Part shown: positions 7,848-16,573 of the stretch, one piece after another
Position numbering within the stretch: the stretch's first letter is position 1
Layout of the letters: each line of letters opens with the position of its first letter
From: Arenibacter sp. F20364
GTDB lineage: Bacteria > Bacteroidota > Bacteroidia > Flavobacteriales > Flavobacteriaceae
Direction of reading: 5' to 3'
NCBI RefSeq assembly: GCF_023015905.1
Contig: NZ_JALKBD010000014.1
Coordinates: forward strand, 1-64,000
Length of the DNA: 64,000 bases
The notes under the pieces: model-generated
The model's input: the letters and a program-made list of their open reading frames with translations, nothing else
Told to the model about the DNA's origin: nothing
Database searches by the model: none
Program-made: the position numbers and the translations under genes

Positions 7848-7903
7848 TTTTAGGTTAGTAAACATGGGGACTACCTTGGTTATAGCTGTAATGAATTTCA
7901 ATG

Positions 7904-8851
7904 CTACCCATTCACCATTTGCATCAACTTCATACGATTACTAATACCGATTTTGCTATAAATCCTATGCGTATGGTCTTTTACTGTCTGAAGGCTTATG
8001 AACAGTGCGTCAGCTATTTGTTGATTGGTCTTACCTAAGCAGATTTGCTCAATAATCTCTCTTTCACGCTTCGAGATTTCAAATTTACGGTATATATATT
8101 CTTTTCTATCTTTTTTTGGATTTTGGGCCTTAGAAGGGGTAAAAACGAATTGGGCATTTAGTTTCAGATAGAACAAGGGGATAAAATTTGAAATAAAATA
8201 CACTAATATCAATAGGGCAACTACCCAGGGATTAGTAAAGGCAAAGGGCAATACCGCCACTCTTAATGCGAGTGCCAAAAGCATCAAGAAACCAAAACGG
8301 ATCACTATTTTTTTATTGGATTGTTTTTGACTTTTTGAAAAGTGCCGGACAATGCCCGCGAATATGAGCATATAGCCAATTTCCAAACCAAGGAATATGG
8401 CCATTTCAGTTTTAATGGGATGTTCTAATATAAAAGCTGGAATAGGATCCACTAAAAAGTATATTACTGTAACTACAGCGATTACAATGGCCAAAAAATA
8501 GGCATAGTTACGAAACGCTTTAACCTTTGATTTCTCGCCAACCAGGGAAAATCCCATTTTAACCAACATGTACCAGGAAATAAGCAAAAAGGGTACACCA
8601 AGAACAGGTAAAAAATTGGTTACCGTTTTCACGGAATAAGCATCAACCTCAATTGAAGTGAGTATAACCCGCATTATGATCGGTGCCCAAATACCATAAA
8701 AGGCAAATGAAAAAAAGGTGACCAAATAATAAAAGTAGTTGCGATTAAATTCGGTATTGTAAGTGGTAATGAATTGGTGGCCCACCAATATACTTGCCGC
8801 TGCAATGGCGGCACAAAAAACAAATACGACTATGAAGGTTAAACTGAGCAA
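7904..8851 (-). CDS. Membrane-anchored LuxR-family transcription regulator
   Basis: 315 aa. About seven hydrophobic helices fill residues 1-230, and a short linker rich in Lys/Asp (about 238-250) leads to a LuxR-type helix-turn-helix at about 256-315: ISKREREIIEQICLGKTNQQ, then LFISLQTVKDHTHRIYSKIG. The layout implies a membrane sensor that binds DNA from its cytoplasmic tail. The only sensible start is a TTG at 8851, because the next Met is near residue 60. It is divergent from the membrane protein at 8974 across a region with a nested inverted repeat, so autoregulation and control of that neighbour are plausible. Confidence 0.8.
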   Translation of the reverse strand: MLSLTFIVVFVFCAAIAAASILVGHQFITTYNTEFNRNYFYYLVTFFSFAFYGIWAPIIMRVILTSIEVDAYSVKTVTNFLPVLGVPFLLISWYMLVKMGFSLVGEKSKVKAFRNYAYFLAIVIAVVTVIYFLVDPIPAFILEHPIKTEMAIFLGLEIGYMLIFAGIVRHFSKSQKQSNKKIVIRFGFLMLLALALRVAVLPFAFTNPWVVALLILVYFISNFIPLFYLKLNAQFVFTPSKAQNPKKDRKEYIYRKFEISKREREIIEQICLGKTNQQIADALFISLQTVKDHTHRIYSKIGISNRMKLMQMVNG

Positions 8852-8892
8852 CTATACGTCTGTTATAGGATAAAAGTATAAAAATGTAGCTA

Positions 8893-8944
8893 ATACCAAC
8901 CCCTACCTAAGTAGTGATTTTATTTTCACTACTATAGTTGGTAT
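8893..8944. promoter_or_regulatory. Nested inverted repeats between divergent genes
   Basis: Outer arms ATACCAAC (8893-8900) and GTTGGTAT (8937-8944) are perfect. Inner arms AGTAGTGA (8910-8917) and TCACTACT (8926-8933) are also perfect. The pair forms a two-level palindrome between the LuxR gene and the plus-strand gene at 8974. It may be the LuxR operator. Confidence 0.45.
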
Positions 8945-8973
8945 GAATTTGAATAAGTCGGTCTTAAATTTGT

Positions 8974-9708
8974 ATGAATTTAAAATCGATACTTATGGAA
9001 ATCATCAAAGAAGAAAGAAAGCCTGAAGCAACTATTACTGGAAGTTACGGTTATGGTTGGCAGCAGATGTGGAAACACTTTTTGTATTTATTTTTAGTGA
9101 TGATCATTGTGGGTATTGCCGAATCTCCCACTTCCATTGTTCGGGATTCCGATGCCGAGAATTCTCCTGGAATGATAATTTTACAGATTCTGGCAGCGGT
9201 TTATTGGTTGTTGGTTTTTTCCGTCGTGAAATACGGTGGCAATTTAATGTACTTACGTGCCATTCGTAATGAAAAATTCGAAATCAGTGAGATGTTCGAT
9301 GGCTTTAAAAAGAATTACATCAATATCATCCTTGCCAATTTGCTCACCTTTGCGATTATAGGTTTAGGGTTTGTTTTGCTAATTGTACCCGGAATTATTC
9401 TGGCCTGTAGGTTAGCATTCGTTTCCTATCTGGTCATGGATAAAAATATGGAACCTGTTGCCGCCATTGAAAAAAGCTGGGAAATGACCAAAGGACATGG
9501 TTGGCAAATTTTTGGAATGGGATTGCTTGTAATTCCTATAGTTATAGGTGGACTCCTCTGTTTTATCGTTGGGATTGTATTTTCCATTATATGGATTTCT
9601 GCTGCTTTTGCCTCAATGTACCATGCCATTGACCTTGAAGAAATGAAACAATTGAATGATGAATTCGTCGATGGGAATAAACCTACTCCGTCGGAAGGGC
9701 AATCATAG
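8974..9708 (+). CDS. Polytopic membrane protein (DUF975/glycerophosphodiesterase-membrane-like)
   Basis: 244 aa with about six hydrophobic helices: near 35-50, 65-85, 117-143, 145-160 and two between 175 and 212. The motif LLIVPGIILACRLAFVSYLV with the following AIEKSWEMTKGHGWQIF is typical of a group of bacterial membrane proteins whose helices bracket a conserved P-G-I. Biochemical role is unknown. An alternative start at 8995 (MEIIKEERK) would leave the TAAATTTG at 8965-8972 as a possible -7 box, so the exact start is uncertain. Likely controlled by the divergent LuxR protein. Confidence 0.7.
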   Translation: MNLKSILMEIIKEERKPEATITGSYGYGWQQMWKHFLYLFLVMIIVGIAESPTSIVRDSDAENSPGMIILQILAAVYWLLVFSVVKYGGNLMYLRAIRNEKFEISEMFDGFKKNYINIILANLLTFAIIGLGFVLLIVPGIILACRLAFVSYLVMDKNMEPVAAIEKSWEMTKGHGWQIFGMGLLVIPIVIGGLLCFIVGIVFSIIWISAAFASMYHAIDLEEMKQLNDEFVDGNKPTPSEGQS

Positions 9709-10043
9709 GTTGGTTTTTTTGTTTAAGGTATATTCTACATTACCGAACTGTATTATGAGCACTAATTGTACTTTATAACCAAATGCCAACTTTCCGAGTT
9801 ATTGAGGAATAAAAGGTTAGCTAATAGGCTACCGCCTCAAATCTCGGGGGATCCTTTTTTTGAGCTAGGATAATAATTAAATTTATATCGTTACCAGACT
9901 AGTTCTTTTAGATAATTCAATGTCTCGCTTGTATCATGTTATCATTATGTTATATCAGATCTTTTCGAGGGCACTGGGTTAATTTATTCAAATGGCTGTC
10001 CAAAAAAAAATGTTATATTTAAGTCTAATAATTAAATATTACA
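9709..10043. other. Intergenic stretch without a recognised feature
   Basis: 335 bp between two plus-strand genes. No coding frame, RNA or convincing hairpin is seen. A T-run after GTTGG at 9710-9720 has no matching stem. TATATTTA at about 10013-10020 is a weak match to the Bacteroidota -7 element for the YegP-like gene. Confidence 0.4.
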
Positions 10044-10373
10044 ATGGGAAAATTTGAAATTAAGAAAGACAAATCCGGACAGTTTCGGTTTAATTTAAAG
10101 GCATCCAACGGACAGATCATTTTGGGAAGTGAGGCGTACACCACGAAAGCAGCTTGTGATAATGGGATAGCATCCGTAAGAAATAATTCGCAGGAAGATG
10201 GCAGATATGAGCGCAATACGGCCAAGGATGGCAGCCCTTACTTTAACCTTAAGGCTTCCAATGGTCAAGTCATCGGGAAAAGTGAAATGTATTCAAGTAC
10301 CACTGCCATGGAAAATGGGATAGCTTCGGTGAAGAAAAATGCCCCTGAGGCAACAGTTGAAGATAACTCATGA
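10044..10373 (+). CDS. DUF1508 / YegP-like protein
   Basis: 109 aa made of two tandem DUF1508 repeats. Repeat 1 spans about 3-50 (FEIKKDKSGQFRFNLKASNG, then ILGSEAYTTKAACDNGIASV). Repeat 2 spans about 54-98 (YERNTAKDGSPYFNLKASNG, then IGKSEMYSSTTAMENGIASV). The two-repeat form of about 110 aa is usual for YegP-type proteins, which form small beta-rich folds; their function is unknown though some are stress-induced. It stands alone, with its own terminator at 10416-10445. Confidence 0.9.
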   Translation: MGKFEIKKDKSGQFRFNLKASNGQIILGSEAYTTKAACDNGIASVRNNSQEDGRYERNTAKDGSPYFNLKASNGQVIGKSEMYSSTTAMENGIASVKKNAPEATVEDNS

Positions 10374-10415
10374 TGTTCTTTGCAATAACAACAGCACAGG
10401 TTAATAATTACTTGG

Positions 10416-10445
10416 AAAGGCAGTCATAAAGGCTGTCTTTTTTTG
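10416..10445 (+). terminator. Rho-independent terminator of the DUF1508 gene
   Basis: AAAGGCAG (10416-10423) pairs with CTGTCTTT (10433-10440), with one G-T pair, and is followed by a T-run. It lies 43 bp after the stop codon. Confidence 0.7.
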
Positions 10446-10510
10446 TCCATTTGGTAAGATAAAGCTACCCTGGATGGAGGCGAAGGGAGACACAGAAAGG
10501 AGCAAAATCA

Positions 10511-10540
10511 AAAATCCAACCTTTGAATAGGTTGGATTTT
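10511..10540 (-). terminator. Terminator hairpin, possibly bidirectional
   Basis: AAAATCCAAC (10511-10520) and GTTGGATTTT (10531-10540) pair perfectly. The hairpin lies 27 bp past the stop of the minus-strand TonB-dependent receptor gene. A-rich and T-rich flanks would let it work in both directions. Confidence 0.65.
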
Positions 10541-10566
10541 TATGTTGGCCTATATGAGGGCTTATA

Positions 10567-12951
10567 TTATCTTCGACGTTGCCCGGAATACTGCATGGCC
10601 TCTCCCTTACCGAAGCCATAGCTAAAGCCAAGGGCCACAAACGTGCCTCGTTGACGGCGATTGTACACCTCATAACTGGCCTGGGCAATTTGGCTCTCGT
10701 CCACCCTGGAGGCGAACAGGTCCCTTACACTTAAATTGAGTACGGCCTTGCCTTTCATTATATTTTTTCGAAGCCCCAAATCCATAAATAGATTATCGCT
10801 AACCGCACTTTGTACCGTTTGGTAACTGGATTGATAGTTCCCGGTCATTTCCAAATCGAAATCTGCCGGAAGTTTAATTTTCGTCATTAATTTGGAAGAC
10901 CATTGGTCATTGCCAAAATCGAAAACGGTAGTTTCAAAGACACCATCCCGTTGAAACTTATTATAATTAAAATCCCCGTTCAAGGTCAACCATTTTGCTG
11001 GGCTGTATTTGGCATTGAATTCAATTCCAGTGGCCTTATTGGTCCCAATATTCTCGGGCTTAAAGGTGCTAACGTTGTTTTCAAAGGTGGTAATCCGTTC
11101 TATTACATCGGTTGTATATCTGTGGTATACGCCAAAATTCAATGAGACCGCACCCAGGATATAAATGCTGGTAATTTCATAGGAATCGGTAAATTCTGGC
11201 TGTAGTTCCGGATTACCTTGGCGTACGCTATAATTATTTCGGATGTTGAAAAAGGGATTCAAATCCCACATCCTTGGTCGATATATACGTTTGGAATAGC
11301 CGGCTTGAAAAGATATCTTGTCGCTAATTTTATAGGAGGTATGTAGACTGGGGAAAAAGTTGCTGTAGTTTTGGTCATTGGCGGCATTGGTGGTAACCAA
11401 AAAGGTATTCTGATCGGTCTGTTCCAATCGTAATCCTCCCTTAATTCCCCATTTTTTGCCCTCATAGGAGCCGGTGCCATATAGTCCCAATACCTTTTGG
11501 TCAAATTCAAAAACGTTGGTCAGTCCAGGGTCGTTAACAAAGGATCCGTTGGTGAAATTATTTACTTCGTAATCATTGCTTACGTCGTTCATGACATATT
11601 GGGCCCCAGTTTCCAGAGTCCACTCCTCAGAAATGGGATTGGTATAATCTAGTTTAAAGGTAAATATAGCTTCTTTAAAATCGGTTCTGGTCTGTTGTCT
11701 GGAATCATTATCATCTCCCGAAATGGTGCTATTTAGGAATTCTGAGGATTGGTCCTTGCCGAAGAAATTGCCCAGACCGCTAAAAAGCAGGGTATGATCT
11801 TCATGGTTTTCAAAGTCCTTTTTATATTGTAGTTCATACTGAAATTTGGGATTTTTGGCATCGGTAACCTCGGTGCGCACCCATTCGGAAGTAATGGCGT
11901 CATTGGAATCTAGGGCAGCAAAAGTGGTGTTGGACGGTTGGTCCTCCATTTCCATGGCGAAGTTTCCGGAAAGCGTTAATACGTTGTTGTCGTTAATGTG
12001 GTAATCTGTGCCCAAAACCATATTATAGTAGGTCTCGTTTCGGTATTCTGTACCATAGCTGAGAATGGTGGTGTTGTTTTCCAGGTCTACATTCCGGGTC
12101 TCAATGTCGTTCGGCAGTTCCCGTAGTCCAATACCGAGTTGGGTGAAAAGGTTGAAATTCTCTGTCCGTCTATTTAGGCTCACTCCCACACTATGGCTAT
12201 CGGGTGCTCCGGTATTTACCGAGATGGACCCATTGAGGCCTTTTCGTTCCTCTTTTTTCAACACAATATTGATAATGCCCGAAGTACCTTCTGCATCGTA
12301 TTTGGCGGAAGGGTTCGTCATTACTTCGACCTTATCTATCATATCTGCGGTAATGGTTCCCAAGGCATTTCCTTCCTCACTGGCAATGATGGATGGCTTG
12401 CCGTTGATTAAAATTTGTACGCCTTGACTCCCCCTGAGGCTAATCCTACCTTCTATGTTAACGTTAACGGATGGGACGTTGTTAAGCACATCCAGGGCGC
12501 TAGCCCCAGTGGTACTTAGATCCTTGCCCACATTAAAAACGCGTTTGTCCAACTTAAATTCCGTACGTGAAACTTCTCCCTGCACCACTACTTCCTGTAA
12601 TTGTTCCGCATCTTCAGAAAGCATTACTTCACCTAAATCTATAGTATTACCAGGCGTAGGGGGTGGTCCAAAAGTCTTGGTTTTAAAACCCAGAAAACTC
12701 ACTTCTATATAAAAATCCGAGGCATTGGTCTCCAAAGAAAAACGTCCGTTATCCAATGTCGTGGTACCTTCCAATGGCTTTTTTGTTTCGTTGTCACCCA
12801 CCATTACCGTAGCATAGGGAATGGGCTGGCCAGTGGATTCCTCAACCACAGTTCCCTTTATGGTCAGCCTGCCTTGCTGGGCCATGGCAACAGGGCAATA
12901 GAGCATTAAGGAACTAACAATAAACATTTGTACCAATATTTTTTTCATCAT
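10567..12951 (-). CDS. TonB-dependent outer membrane receptor (OMP_b-brl_3 type)
   Basis: 794 aa. Signal peptide 1-24 (ending PVAMAQQ). A carboxypeptidase-regulatory-like domain covers about 28-115 (IKGTVVEESTGQPIPYATVM), a plug domain about 125-235 (LDVLNNVPSVNVN, VQILINGKPSI), and a beta-barrel of the OMP_b-brl_3 type reaches the C-terminus, which ends in a typical aromatic-rich last strand (FVALGFSYGFGKG). It is shorter than SusC proteins (~1000 aa) and has no SusD neighbour, so it is unlikely to be the pectin importer. It is divergent from a LytS/LytR pair, which fits a peptide- or metal-responsive receptor controlled by that system. Ligand unknown. Confidence 0.9.
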   Translation of the reverse strand: MMKKILVQMFIVSSLMLYCPVAMAQQGRLTIKGTVVEESTGQPIPYATVMVGDNETKKPLEGTTTLDNGRFSLETNASDFYIEVSFLGFKTKTFGPPPTPGNTIDLGEVMLSEDAEQLQEVVVQGEVSRTEFKLDKRVFNVGKDLSTTGASALDVLNNVPSVNVNIEGRISLRGSQGVQILINGKPSIIASEEGNALGTITADMIDKVEVMTNPSAKYDAEGTSGIINIVLKKEERKGLNGSISVNTGAPDSHSVGVSLNRRTENFNLFTQLGIGLRELPNDIETRNVDLENNTTILSYGTEYRNETYYNMVLGTDYHINDNNVLTLSGNFAMEMEDQPSNTTFAALDSNDAITSEWVRTEVTDAKNPKFQYELQYKKDFENHEDHTLLFSGLGNFFGKDQSSEFLNSTISGDDNDSRQQTRTDFKEAIFTFKLDYTNPISEEWTLETGAQYVMNDVSNDYEVNNFTNGSFVNDPGLTNVFEFDQKVLGLYGTGSYEGKKWGIKGGLRLEQTDQNTFLVTTNAANDQNYSNFFPSLHTSYKISDKISFQAGYSKRIYRPRMWDLNPFFNIRNNYSVRQGNPELQPEFTDSYEITSIYILGAVSLNFGVYHRYTTDVIERITTFENNVSTFKPENIGTNKATGIEFNAKYSPAKWLTLNGDFNYNKFQRDGVFETTVFDFGNDQWSSKLMTKIKLPADFDLEMTGNYQSSYQTVQSAVSDNLFMDLGLRKNIMKGKAVLNLSVRDLFASRVDESQIAQASYEVYNRRQRGTFVALGFSYGFGKGEAMQYSGQRRR

Positions 12952-13032
12952 TTACTTTTTTTTAGTTTAATCGGAGGTCTAACAATTACAAAGATTCATT
13001 TTTTTAATAAGAGTGGATGGCAATATTCTGTG

Positions 13033-13060
13033 AACGACAAAAGTATTCCATTAAACGACA
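13033..13060. promoter_or_regulatory. AACGACA direct repeat, candidate LytTR binding site
   Basis: AACGACA occurs at 13033-13039 and 13054-13060, with starts exactly 21 bp (two helical turns) apart, in the intergenic region between the TonB receptor and the LytS/LytR genes. LytTR regulators bind paired direct repeats with that spacing. The site is therefore a candidate for the adjacent response regulator. Confidence 0.4.
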
Positions 13061-13161
13061 GCAAAGGGTTTTTAATGGAAACAACCGCTGTTTACAGGCC
13101 AATTTCTGCCGTTGGGGCAGCTCTATTTTATGAATTGGGGACAATAGTTTAGTTTTGAAGG

Positions 13162-14178
13162 ATGAAAAAAGTAATGATTTCAAAGAAAGAACTTTTCTTT
13201 CAAGTCGTGCTCCATGTACTGGTGCTGCTTTTCTATTCCTTTGATAGGGAAAACCCCGGAATTACCTTCGATCAGGTGATTTTCTTTATGGTCTATGCCA
13301 TAGCGGCGGCCTTTATCACCTATTTTTTGATGCCCCGCTTACTATACCGAAAGAAATATTGGCAGTTTGTGGGAATGGTTGTTTTGGTATTGTTTGTGGT
13401 TATATTGGCCGAAGAACTATTGGAAGTGGTCTTTTATCCAGGTACCAAAAGGGCGAGAATTGTTCCGGGAATTTATTTTGCCATTTTTGATGTCCTACCC
13501 ATAATTGCCATATTAGCGGGGTTCAAATTTGCTTGGGATGCAATAACCTCCCAAAACGAAGTGGAAAAACTAAAGACCACGGCCCAAGAAAGTGAGCTGC
13601 AGTTCCTGAAATCCCAGATCAATCCCCATTTTTTGTTCAATAATTTGAACAACCTATATTCTTATGCAATCGACAATTCTTCCAAAACGCCCAGGATTAT
13701 TTTGGAACTGTCCTCTGTGTTACGTTATATGCTTTACGACTGTAAGGAGAAATTCGTGCCCTTATCCAAAGAAATAGAGCACCTAAAAAATTTCACCCAA
13801 CTTAGTGAGCTTCAGATCGAGGACCGTGGTACGGTTGAATTTAGTACTGAAATTATAGGCTCGGGATATCGTATTGCCCCTTTGATTTTGACTGTTTTTG
13901 TTGAAAATGCCTTTAAACATAGTACAGCGAGTCAATCCGAGGATATTTTTATTCGCGTAGATATAAAAGTGTCGGAGAACGGGATTTTAGATTTTGAGTG
14001 TACCAACTCTTTTCGTAGGGAAACAAATACGGATGACCTCTCTAAAGGGATAGGTCTGCAAAACGTAATTAAGCGTTTAAAGCTTATTTATCCCAGTGCG
14101 CATAACCTTTCTATTGAAGAAACTGATACCTTGTACTCCGTTAGGCTGAACATTCAACTTAAAAAGGGAAGTGCATGA
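13162..14178 (+). CDS. LytS-type sensor histidine kinase
   Basis: 338 aa. Four membrane helices lie in the first ~125 residues. A His_kinase domain follows with the phosphoacceptor H156 in LKSQINPHFLFNNLNNLYSY, then a HATPase with an N-box-like ENAFKH (248-253) and a G-box KGIGLQN (295-301). No extracytoplasmic sensor domain is visible beyond short loops, so it likely senses within the membrane. Its stop overlaps the start of the response regulator by four bases (ATGA), indicating translational coupling. Partner of the LytTR protein and probable controller of the divergent receptor. Confidence 0.9.
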   Translation: MKKVMISKKELFFQVVLHVLVLLFYSFDRENPGITFDQVIFFMVYAIAAAFITYFLMPRLLYRKKYWQFVGMVVLVLFVVILAEELLEVVFYPGTKRARIVPGIYFAIFDVLPIIAILAGFKFAWDAITSQNEVEKLKTTAQESELQFLKSQINPHFLFNNLNNLYSYAIDNSSKTPRIILELSSVLRYMLYDCKEKFVPLSKEIEHLKNFTQLSELQIEDRGTVEFSTEIIGSGYRIAPLILTVFVENAFKHSTASQSEDIFIRVDIKVSENGILDFECTNSFRRETNTDDLSKGIGLQNVIKRLKLIYPSAHNLSIEETDTLYSVRLNIQLKKGSA

Positions 14179-14882
14179 TTCGTTGTATTATCATTGAGGA
14201 CCAACCACCGGCACAGCGTGTACTGCAAAAGTATGTTGGCGAAATGAACAATATGGAGCTGAGAGCTACTTTCGCGGATGCCTTGAAGGCTATGGATTAC
14301 CTAAAAACAGAGCCTATAGACCTGATTTTTTTGGATATTCATTTACCGAAGATTTCCGGGATGGATTTTTTAAAGGCCCTGCACGACAAACCCCATGTAA
14401 TTTTAACGACCGCATTTTCTGAATATGCGCTTGAAAGTTATGAATATCAGGTGTTGGATTATCTCTTGAAACCTTTTTCCTTCGAACGCTTCGTAAAGGC
14501 CGTTTCCAAAGTACCGGCACCCAGTGTATTAAAGCAGGCCCTTGTGCCGGAGACCAAGCCCCGGTCGGCAACGGAGGTACTTTTTATAAAATCGGGCTAT
14601 GATCATTTGAGAATTGCCGTCGAAGATATTTTTTACATACAGTCGGAAGCGGACTATACCGAAATTTTTACTTCCGGAAAGAAACATTTAACTTCCCACT
14701 CCTTGAAGCATTGGCTACAGACACTCCCAACCGGAAAATTTGCGCAAGTACATAAATCCTATATTGTAAATACACAACATATCGTAAAGGTTTCTGGGAA
14801 TCGTATTTTCTTTGACCAAGAAAATTTTATACCCATTGGTAGGGCCTATAGGGAAGATTTTGTAGAGCGTTACCTGAAGTAA
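14175..14882 (+). CDS. LytR/AlgR-type response regulator
   Basis: 235 aa. The receiver domain occupies about 1-115, with acidic pocket E8/D9, phosphoacceptor D54 (LIFLDIHLPKISG), T79 and K99. A LytTR DNA-binding domain spans about 130-235 (VLFIKSGYDHLRIAVEDIFY, then YTEIFTSGKKHLTSHSL, ending IPIGRAYREDF). It overlaps the kinase gene by four bases. Candidate targets are the paired AACGACA repeats in the intergenic region upstream of the kinase. Confidence 0.92.
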   Translation: MIRCIIIEDQPPAQRVLQKYVGEMNNMELRATFADALKAMDYLKTEPIDLIFLDIHLPKISGMDFLKALHDKPHVILTTAFSEYALESYEYQVLDYLLKPFSFERFVKAVSKVPAPSVLKQALVPETKPRSATEVLFIKSGYDHLRIAVEDIFYIQSEADYTEIFTSGKKHLTSHSLKHWLQTLPTGKFAQVHKSYIVNTQHIVKVSGNRIFFDQENFIPIGRAYREDFVERYLK

Positions 14883-15089
14883 TTATTTGTTGAATATAAA
14901 TTTTGTAATGGGCTTAGGGCTGTGATGGTCTGGGATTCTCCATTATTTTCCAATTTTATCAATTGTTTGCGGACCGGGATAAGTTCTTATTAAGATGAAA
15001 GACGCCGGATAGCTAGGTTCCGACTTTCTGGTTCACCTCAATTTTAACGTCTAAAATTATGCTGGCATGCACATCTTTATTATTTTAGC

Positions 15090-15102
15090 GTAATCGATTA
15101 CA
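15090..15102. promoter_or_regulatory. LacI-type operator 1 of the pectin regulon
   Basis: GTAATCGATTACA lies 13 bp before the start of the polygalacturonase gene. It shares the core of TGTAATCGATTACA with sites at 22308, 29196 and 33788. The central CG within a palindrome is typical of LacI-family operators. Its closeness to the start codon suits repression. Confidence 0.7.
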
Positions 15103-15115
15103 TAAATTTAAGACT

Positions 15116-16546
15116 ATGACAACCAGACCACTATTTTCCATAGGTATATTTCTCTTTTTTCTAATTTCAGGTCTTGCCCTTAACTCTTGCAAGGAAGCAC
15201 AAAAAAAGCAATTGGAGGTTGTTGATGTATTTGCAGTGGCCGATAGGATTGTCAACGATATTGTTGTGCCGGAATTTCCCGACAGGAATTATAGTATTAT
15301 GGATTTTGGAGCAGTACCCGATGGTACTACCGATAATACCCAAGCCATTAAACTGGCCATTGAAAGTTGTCACACCGAGGGTGGCGGCAAGGTAATTGTT
15401 CCTTCAGGACGTTTCTTGACCGGACCCATACATCTAAAGAGTAATGTTAACCTACATTTGGAGGAAGGGGCCGTGGTTTTGTTTTCCAAAGATTCCAAAG
15501 CCTATTTGCCGGTGGTGCATACTTCTTATGAAGGGGTGGAGCTCATGAATTACTCTCCACTTATTTATGCCTACAAGCAAAAGAATATTGCAGTAACCGG
15601 TAAGGGTATTTTTGATGGTCAAGCGGATAAAGCAAATTGGTGGCCATGGTGTGGCGCGGAGAGATATGGTTATATTGATGGTGAACCTCAACAAAAGGAT
15701 GACCATAACTTGCCCAGGTTACGTAAGATGAATGAAGAGGCTACACCGGTTGAAAACCGTTTGTTTGGGGAAGGTTACCAATTGCGTCCAAGCTTTTTTG
15801 AACCTTTCGAGTGTGAAAATATACTGGTTAAAGGGGTAACTTTTACCAATGCCCCTTTTTGGGTGATGCACCCTATTAAATCAAACAATATTACCATTGA
15901 TGGGGTAACAGTAAAAAGTCATGGGCCCAATAATGATGGATGCGATCCTGAGTATTCCAAAAACGTTCGTATCGCCAATTGTGTTTTTGATACCGGAGAC
16001 GATTGTATTGCCATTAAGTCTGGGAGAAATGATGAAGGAAGAAGGGTTAATATACCGAGTGAAAATATTGTTGTAGAGAACTGCGAAATGAAGGATGGTC
16101 ACGGTGGTGTTGTTATTGGAAGTGAAATTTCTGCTGGAGTAAGGAATGTTTATGTTAGAAACTGTAATATGGACAGCCCCAATCTGGATAGGGCCATTCG
16201 CATAAAGACCAATACGCTGAGAGGGGGTTTTGTAGAAAATGTTTTTGTGAAAAATATTAAGGTCGGGCAAGTAAAGGAGGCAGTGCTCAAAATTAATACC
16301 TACTACGCCATTTATGCCAATCAGGAGGGCGATTTTATTCCTTCGATCAAAAATATCCATTTAGAGGATGTTGAGGTGGAAAATGGTGGGGAATATGGGA
16401 TTTTAATTAAAGGAAGGGTGGAGAGCCCGGTTGAAAATGTTACCCTGACCAATGTTCATATAAAAGGAGCAAAAACACCGCTATCAGTTGAAAATTCACA
16501 ACCCATTATCTTTAAGAATACCACTATTAACGGAGTTGACTATTAA
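15116..16546 (+). CDS. GH28 polygalacturonase-type lipoprotein
   Basis: 476 aa. A lipoprotein signal ends at C25 (LALNSC), so the enzyme is likely membrane-anchored on the periplasmic or cell-surface side. The pectate-lyase-like N-terminal strand IMDFGAVPDGTTDNTQAI starts near residue 61. GH28 catalytic motifs are intact: NND at 272-274 (first aspartate D274), GDD at 294-296 (D295, D296), DGHGG at 327-331 (H329) and RIK at 362-364. It cleaves galacturonate linkages in homogalacturonan or rhamnogalacturonan by inversion. The SHGPNNDGCDPEY block is usual for exo-acting members, but that is not proof. First gene of the unit with the DUF4861 and GH105 genes, directly behind operator 1. Confidence 0.93.
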   Translation: MTTRPLFSIGIFLFFLISGLALNSCKEAQKKQLEVVDVFAVADRIVNDIVVPEFPDRNYSIMDFGAVPDGTTDNTQAIKLAIESCHTEGGGKVIVPSGRFLTGPIHLKSNVNLHLEEGAVVLFSKDSKAYLPVVHTSYEGVELMNYSPLIYAYKQKNIAVTGKGIFDGQADKANWWPWCGAERYGYIDGEPQQKDDHNLPRLRKMNEEATPVENRLFGEGYQLRPSFFEPFECENILVKGVTFTNAPFWVMHPIKSNNITIDGVTVKSHGPNNDGCDPEYSKNVRIANCVFDTGDDCIAIKSGRNDEGRRVNIPSENIVVENCEMKDGHGGVVIGSEISAGVRNVYVRNCNMDSPNLDRAIRIKTNTLRGGFVENVFVKNIKVGQVKEAVLKINTYYAIYANQEGDFIPSIKNIHLEDVEVENGGEYGILIKGRVESPVENVTLTNVHIKGAKTPLSVENSQPIIFKNTTINGVDY

Positions 16547-16573
16547 ACTATAACTAACCATTACTAAGATCTC

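Noticed and set aside
12065-12427. Antisense frames within the TonB receptor gene
   Set aside because: They are shadow frames of a clear coding region and have no family features. The same holds for antisense frames in the kinase, sulfatase and UxaA genes.
10567-12951. SusC-type importer of the pectin locus
   Set aside because: The receptor is only 794 aa, lacks a SusD neighbour and belongs with the LytS/LytR pair.
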